This document shows positions 60,786 through 64,000 of a stretch of 64,000 bases of DNA, one piece after another. The notes under the pieces were generated by a model that saw only the letters and a program-made list of their open reading frames with translations, was not told the origin of the DNA and did not search any database. Each line of letters begins with the position of its first letter. Position 1 is the stretch's first letter. Position numbers and translations under genes: made by a program. The DNA comes from Alphaproteobacteria bacterium (GTDB lineage: Bacteria > Pseudomonadota > Alphaproteobacteria > Reyranellales > Reyranellaceae): positions 1 through 64,000 of the forward strand of contig JAFKFK010000011.1 of the NCBI GenBank assembly GCA_017307275.1, read 5' to 3'.

Positions 60786-61950
60786 AATCCTGATTGCCGG
60801 AGGCGGCATTGGCGGCCTCGCTGCCGCCCTGGCGCTGGCCCAGAAGGGCATTCCCTCATTGGTGCTGGAGCGGTCCTCCCGCTTCGGCGAGATCGGCGCC
60901 GGTATTCAGCTTGGTCCCAATGCCTTTCATTGCTTCGACAGACTGGGTGTTGGACCCGCGGCGCGCGGCATGGCGGTCTATATCGACTCGCTGCGCCTCA
61001 TGGATGCACTGGCCGATGGCGAGATCTGCCATATCGATCTCGGTGAAAAGTTCCGCACCCGCTTCGGCAATCCCTATGCCGTCGTCCATCGTGGCGATCT
61101 GCATGGTGTCCTGCTGCAGGGCTGCCGCGATCACGCGCTGATCGATCTCAAGCCGGGCGCCGAGGTCACGGGTTACGACCAGGACGACAAGGGCGTCGTT
61201 GCGAAACTCGCCAACGGCGAAACCGCGCGCGGCCGCGCCTTGATCGGCGCCGACGGGCTCTGGTCGAATGTGAGGCGTCAGGTCGTAGGCGATATCGCGC
61301 CGCGCATTTCGGGGCACACGACTTACCGCTCGGTGATTCCGACGGAGCAGATGCCGGAGGATCTGCGCTGGAACGCCGCCACGCTGTGGGCCGGCCCGAA
61401 GTGCCACATCGTCCACTACCCGCTGTCGGGATGGAAGGTGTTCAACCTCGTCGTCACCTACCATAACCATGCACCCGAGCCGGTCGCCGGCAAGCCCGTG
61501 CCGGTCGAGGAGGTGCGCAGGGGTTTCACCCATGTCTGCGAACGGGCGCAGGACATCATTCGCCACGGCAAGGACTGGCACATGTGGGTGCTGTGCGACC
61601 GCGATCCGGTCGAGCGGTGGCTCGATGGCCGCGTGGCGCTGCTGGGCGATGCTGCGCACCCCATGATGCAATACATGGCGCAGGGCGCCTGCATGGCCAT
61701 GGAAGATGCAGTGTGCCTGGCCGATTCGCTGTCGAAGACACAGACTCTCGAGGCCGGCCTCACGACCTATCGCGATCGCCGCGTATTGCGCACGGCGCGT
61801 GTTCAGCTCATGTCGCGGGCAATGGGCGATCATGTCTATCATCCCGATGGACCACACGCTGCATTGCGCAATGCGATGATGAGCGCCAAGAGCCAGGACC
61901 AGTGGCTCGACACGCTCGATTGGCTTTACGGCGGCAACGGGCTCGACTGA
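60772..61950 (+). CDS. FAD-dependent aromatic monooxygenase (3-hydroxybenzoate 6-hydroxylase-like)
   Basis: Group A flavoprotein hydroxylase of about 392 residues. FAD-binding GGGIGGLAAALAL at the N-terminus, the DG motif LIGADGLWSNVRRQ, and GDAAHPMMQYMAQGACMAMEDA near residue 290, all as in 3-hydroxybenzoate 6-hydroxylase and salicylate hydroxylase. GTG 60772 follows GAGAAGG and gives the canonical start; ATG at 60757 is an alternative. The 3' end of the CoA transferase gene overlaps it. Likely feeds gentisate or a related ring-cleavage route; no gentisate dioxygenase is in the window. Confidence 0.88.
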   Translation: MDQGRILIAGGGIGGLAAALALAQKGIPSLVLERSSRFGEIGAGIQLGPNAFHCFDRLGVGPAARGMAVYIDSLRLMDALADGEICHIDLGEKFRTRFGNPYAVVHRGDLHGVLLQGCRDHALIDLKPGAEVTGYDQDDKGVVAKLANGETARGRALIGADGLWSNVRRQVVGDIAPRISGHTTYRSVIPTEQMPEDLRWNAATLWAGPKCHIVHYPLSGWKVFNLVVTYHNHAPEPVAGKPVPVEEVRRGFTHVCERAQDIIRHGKDWHMWVLCDRDPVERWLDGRVALLGDAAHPMMQYMAQGACMAMEDAVCLADSLSKTQTLEAGLTTYRDRRVLRTARVQLMSRAMGDHVYHPDGPHAALRNAMMSAKSQDQWLDTLDWLYGGNGLD

Positions 61951-61994
61951 GACGACTTTTTCCGTAGGATGCGCCGCCGGAGGGAGCCCCGCGC

Positions 61995-62510
61995 ATGCGA
62001 CACCTGTTCTTCGTCCTGGCCCTGCTGTGCACCGCGCTGAGCGCGGGCATCTTCTATGCCTTCTCGACCATCGTGATGCCGGGCCTCGATCTCGGCGGTG
62101 CGTTGTCGGCGATCCATGCCATGCAGGGCATCAACACCGTTGTGCGCAATGCCTTGTTCGCCGCGGTGTTCTTCGGTGCGCTGGTGATACCTCTGCTGGC
62201 CGCTCTCGGGGCGCGCTCGGCGGGGCATCGCGGCGCGGCGCGGCTTGCCTTCCTGGCGGCCGTCATTCAGGCAATCGCAGTGATCGGCGTCACCTTGCAG
62301 GTGAACGTGCCGCTTAACGAGACGCTTGCGACCGTGGCCGCAAGCGATGCGACGGCGGCCGGCACCTGGCGTGAATTCTCCGGTCCGTGGACCGCGTGGA
62401 ACCATGCGCGCACCATCGGGGCGATCCTGGCCTTCCTCTGCCTGCAGGCGGCGTGGGCGCTCGATCTGACATCGACGGGCAGCGGCCGGCGTCACAGCGG
62501 GCTGCGCTGA
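61995..62510 (+). CDS. DUF1772 family membrane protein (anthrone oxygenase-like)
   Basis: Integral membrane protein, 171 residues, about four hydrophobic segments. N-terminal LFFVLALLCTALSAGIFYAFS and the later NVPLNETLATV and REFSGPWTAWNHARTI segments match DUF1772, the family that includes anthrone oxygenases. Its bacterial function is unknown. Separate from the hydroxylase by 44 bases with a GGAGGGAGC ribosome site; faces the ferredoxin reductase gene convergently (9 bases apart). Confidence 0.85.
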   Translation: MRHLFFVLALLCTALSAGIFYAFSTIVMPGLDLGGALSAIHAMQGINTVVRNALFAAVFFGALVIPLLAALGARSAGHRGAARLAFLAAVIQAIAVIGVTLQVNVPLNETLATVAASDATAAGTWREFSGPWTAWNHARTIGAILAFLCLQAAWALDLTSTGSGRRHSGLR

Positions 62511-62519
62511 CGCGGCCGT

Positions 62520-63290
62520 CTATTCGGCGAAGGCTTTCTCGACGACGAACTCGCCCGGCGTCGTCTGGCTTCCCTCTTTGAGGCCGCGCTCTTCCAGCAG
62601 GGTGCGGATGTCGAGCAGCATCTGGACGCTGCCGCAGAGCATGAAGCGGTCCGCTTCCTTGCTGATCGGTGGCAGGCCGACATCCTGCGCCAGGGCTCCG
62701 TCGGCGATGAGATGGGAGATGCGGCCACGATGATCGAACGGCTCGCGCGTAACGGTCGGGTAGTAGACGAGTTGCTGGCGGATGGTCTCGCCCAGGATCT
62801 CGTCGGCCGGCAGCGTGTCGGCGATCCATGACCTGTAGGCGAGGTCGCGCACGAAGCGGCAGCCATGGACCAGGATCACCTTCTCGAAGCGTTCGTAGAC
62901 ATCGGGGTCCTGAACGACGCTGAGAAAGGGCGCGAGGCCGGTGCCGGTGCCCAGCAGGTAGAGGTTCCGGCCGGGCAGCAGGCTGTCCAGCAGCAGGGTT
63001 CCGGTCGCCTTGTTGCCGACCAGGATGGGGTCGCCCGGCGCGACGTCCTTCAGGCGGGAGGTCAGCCGGCCGTCGGGCACCTTGATCGAAAAGAACTCGA
63101 GTTCGTCGTGATAGTTGGGGCTGGCGATCGAATAGGCGCGCACCAGCGGCCTGCCCTCGACCTGCAGGCCGATCATGGCGAACTGGCCGCAGGCGAAGCG
63201 GAAGCCCTTGTCTCGGGTGGTTCGGAAGCTGAACAATTCGTCGGTCCAGTGATGGACCGACAGGACAGTCTCGTTTCTAAACGCACTCAC
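62520..63290 (-). CDS. fpr: Ferredoxin-NADP reductase
   Basis: FAD-dependent ferredoxin/flavodoxin-NADP reductase of the bacterial FpR type, 256 residues, moving electrons between NADPH and ferredoxin or flavodoxin. FAD-binding RAYSIASPNYHDELEFF and GRLTSRLKD, NADP-binding GTGTGLAPFLSV, and MLCGSVQMLLDIRTLL then the family C-terminal EKAFAE. Start is GTG at 63290 with GGGAGC upstream. In alphaproteobacteria this enzyme often supports oxidative-stress response. No ferredoxin gene adjoins. Confidence 0.93.
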   Translation of the reverse strand: MSAFRNETVLSVHHWTDELFSFRTTRDKGFRFACGQFAMIGLQVEGRPLVRAYSIASPNYHDELEFFSIKVPDGRLTSRLKDVAPGDPILVGNKATGTLLLDSLLPGRNLYLLGTGTGLAPFLSVVQDPDVYERFEKVILVHGCRFVRDLAYRSWIADTLPADEILGETIRQQLVYYPTVTREPFDHRGRISHLIADGALAQDVGLPPISKEADRFMLCGSVQMLLDIRTLLEERGLKEGSQTTPGEFVVEKAFAE

Positions 63291-63349
63291 TGCAGCCAGC
63301 TCCCGACACGGATGGCGGGCGGACGTCCCGCTGGCTACAGACCTACGAA

Positions 63350-63368
63350 ATTGCGAGTAATTCGCAAT
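63350..63368. repeat. Short inverted repeat upstream of fpr
   Basis: 7-base inverted repeat ATTGCGA / TCGCAAT with a 5-base loop in the 97-base gap between the Bug receptor gene and fpr. The surrounding 40 bases are locally AT-rich. It could be an operator for fpr or a terminator for the receptor gene; neither is proven. Confidence 0.35.
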
Positions 63369-63387
63369 AGCAATTGTGTCGCAGCTC

Positions 63388-64000
63388 CTACGCCGGCGCC
63401 GGGATGTTCGCGGACTTGATGACCTTGCGCCACCGCACCGTCTCGTCCGCCAGCCGCTTCGTGTAGGCCTCCGGCGTGCCGCCGGTCGGGATGTAGCCCA
63501 TCGACGCCAGACGCTCCTGCACCGCCGGGACCTTCAGCGCCGCGTTGATGGCGGCGTTGTAGTAGGCGATGACGTCGGGCGCGGTGCCGGCAGTCGTGGC
63601 GACGCCGAAATACACCGCCGCTTCGAGGTCGGGCATGCCGAGCTCGCTGGCCGTCGGCACGCTCGACACGTTTGCCACCCGCTTCTGCGCGCCGCAGATC
63701 AGGCCGCGCATCGTGCCGGCATTGATCTGGGCGTCGACCGGCATGGTGACGTCGACGAAGACCTGGGTATGGCCGGCAACGGTGTCGCGCAGTGCCTCGG
63801 CGGCGGCCTTGTACGGAATGTGCTGGAGCTTGCCGCCCGCCTTCGTGCTGATCAGCTCGCCCCAGAGATGCGGCAGGCCACCGGAGCTCGACGTCGCATA
63901 ATGCACGGGGCCCGGCTGCGCCTTCACCCATTCGAGGAACTCGGGGAAGGTCTTGGCCGGGTGCTTGGCGTTGACGGCCAGCACGCAGGGGATATCGGCA
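63388..64000 (-). CDS. Tripartite tricarboxylate transporter substrate-binding protein (Bug), 3' part
   Basis: C-terminal part (about 204 residues) of a second Bug/TctC receptor; the 5' end lies beyond the window. Typical features: AKTFPEFLEWVKAQPG followed by YATSSSGGLPHLWGELI, QHIPYKAAAEALRDTVAG with the ligand-binding loop, VSSVPTASELGMPDLEAAVYFGV, and a C-terminal EAYTKRLADETVRWRKVIK. No tctA/tctB is next to it inside the window, so it may be one of the many orphan Bug receptors common in such genomes. Confidence 0.9.
   Translation of the reverse strand, partial: ADIPCVLAVNAKHPAKTFPEFLEWVKAQPGPVHYATSSSGGLPHLWGELISTKAGGKLQHIPYKAAAEALRDTVAGHTQVFVDVTMPVDAQINAGTMRGLICGAQKRVANVSSVPTASELGMPDLEAAVYFGVATTAGTAPDVIAYYNAAINAALKVPAVQERLASMGYIPTGGTPEAYTKRLADETVRWRKVIKSANIPAPA

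Overview
The window is one contiguous, gene-dense stretch of GC-rich chromosome with almost no gap above 200 bases. Gene content and style suggest a soil- or water-dwelling alphaproteobacterium: abundant acyl-CoA and short-chain dehydrogenases, tripartite tricarboxylate transport (TTT/Bug) proteins, a complete urtABCDE urea transporter beside a urease operon, AtzE/HpxY-type amidases, and frequent GTG/TTG starts with ATGA overlaps. A Rhizobiales/Rhodospirillales-like or Reyranella-like host is a guess. I saw no rRNA, tRNA, CRISPR array, insertion sequence, prophage or plasmid marker.

Layout. 0.2-8.4 kb: an RhlE-type DEAD-box helicase with a long GDRPX repeat tail, then a 3-hydroxyacyl-CoA dehydrogenase, a crotonase, an SDR, DUF423, DOPA-dioxygenase-like and CinA C-domain proteins, and a pair of acyl-CoA dehydrogenases. 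8.4-11.4 kb: a tctB-tctA-tctC carboxylate transporter operon. 11.5-16.2 kb: an SDR, a flavodoxin-like reductase and a single-chain biotin carboxylase/BCCP/carboxyltransferase. 16.2-24 kb: an RND efflux pump (permease and adaptor), an orphan family-5 substrate-binding protein and an FMN-dependent 2-hydroxyacid dehydrogenase. 24.2-31 kb: a 1489-residue secreted choice-of-anchor/nucleotidase/RTX protein, an SDR and a PhoD phosphatase.

31-37 kb: a nitrogen-scavenging block: allophanate hydrolase (atzF) divergent from atzG-atzE-atzH (equivalent to hpxX-hpxY-hpxZ), followed by two D-2-hydroxyacid dehydrogenases. 37-44 kb: a formylglycine sulfatase/phosphonate monoester hydrolase, protocatechuate dioxygenase pcaHG with pcaB, an ankyrin protein and an SMP-30 family enzyme. 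44.3-56.6 kb: greB, then ureD-ureA-ureBC(fused)-ureE-ureF-DUF3995-ureG-ureJ and urtABCDE. 56.6-64 kb: an N-acyl-D-amino-acid deacylase, an old-yellow-enzyme/CoA-transferase/aromatic hydroxylase operon, a DUF1772 protein, ferredoxin-NADP reductase and the 3' part of a second Bug receptor gene.

The most coherent system is nitrogen acquisition at 31-56.6 kb. Urea is imported by UrtABCDE, nickel by UreJ, and urea is hydrolysed by urease. AtzG/E/H and AtzF would release ammonia from carboxybiuret-, oxalurate- or allophanate-type compounds. Three sigma-54-like -24/-12 elements with the correct 12-base register lie upstream of atzG, ureA and urtA, suggesting shared nitrogen-limitation control. Structural oddities include a fused UreB-UreC polypeptide, a DUF3995 membrane protein translationally coupled between ureF and ureG, and four convergent gene pairs whose stop codons share a 4-base CTAG or TTAG. 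No DNA-binding transcription regulator is recognisable in the window.
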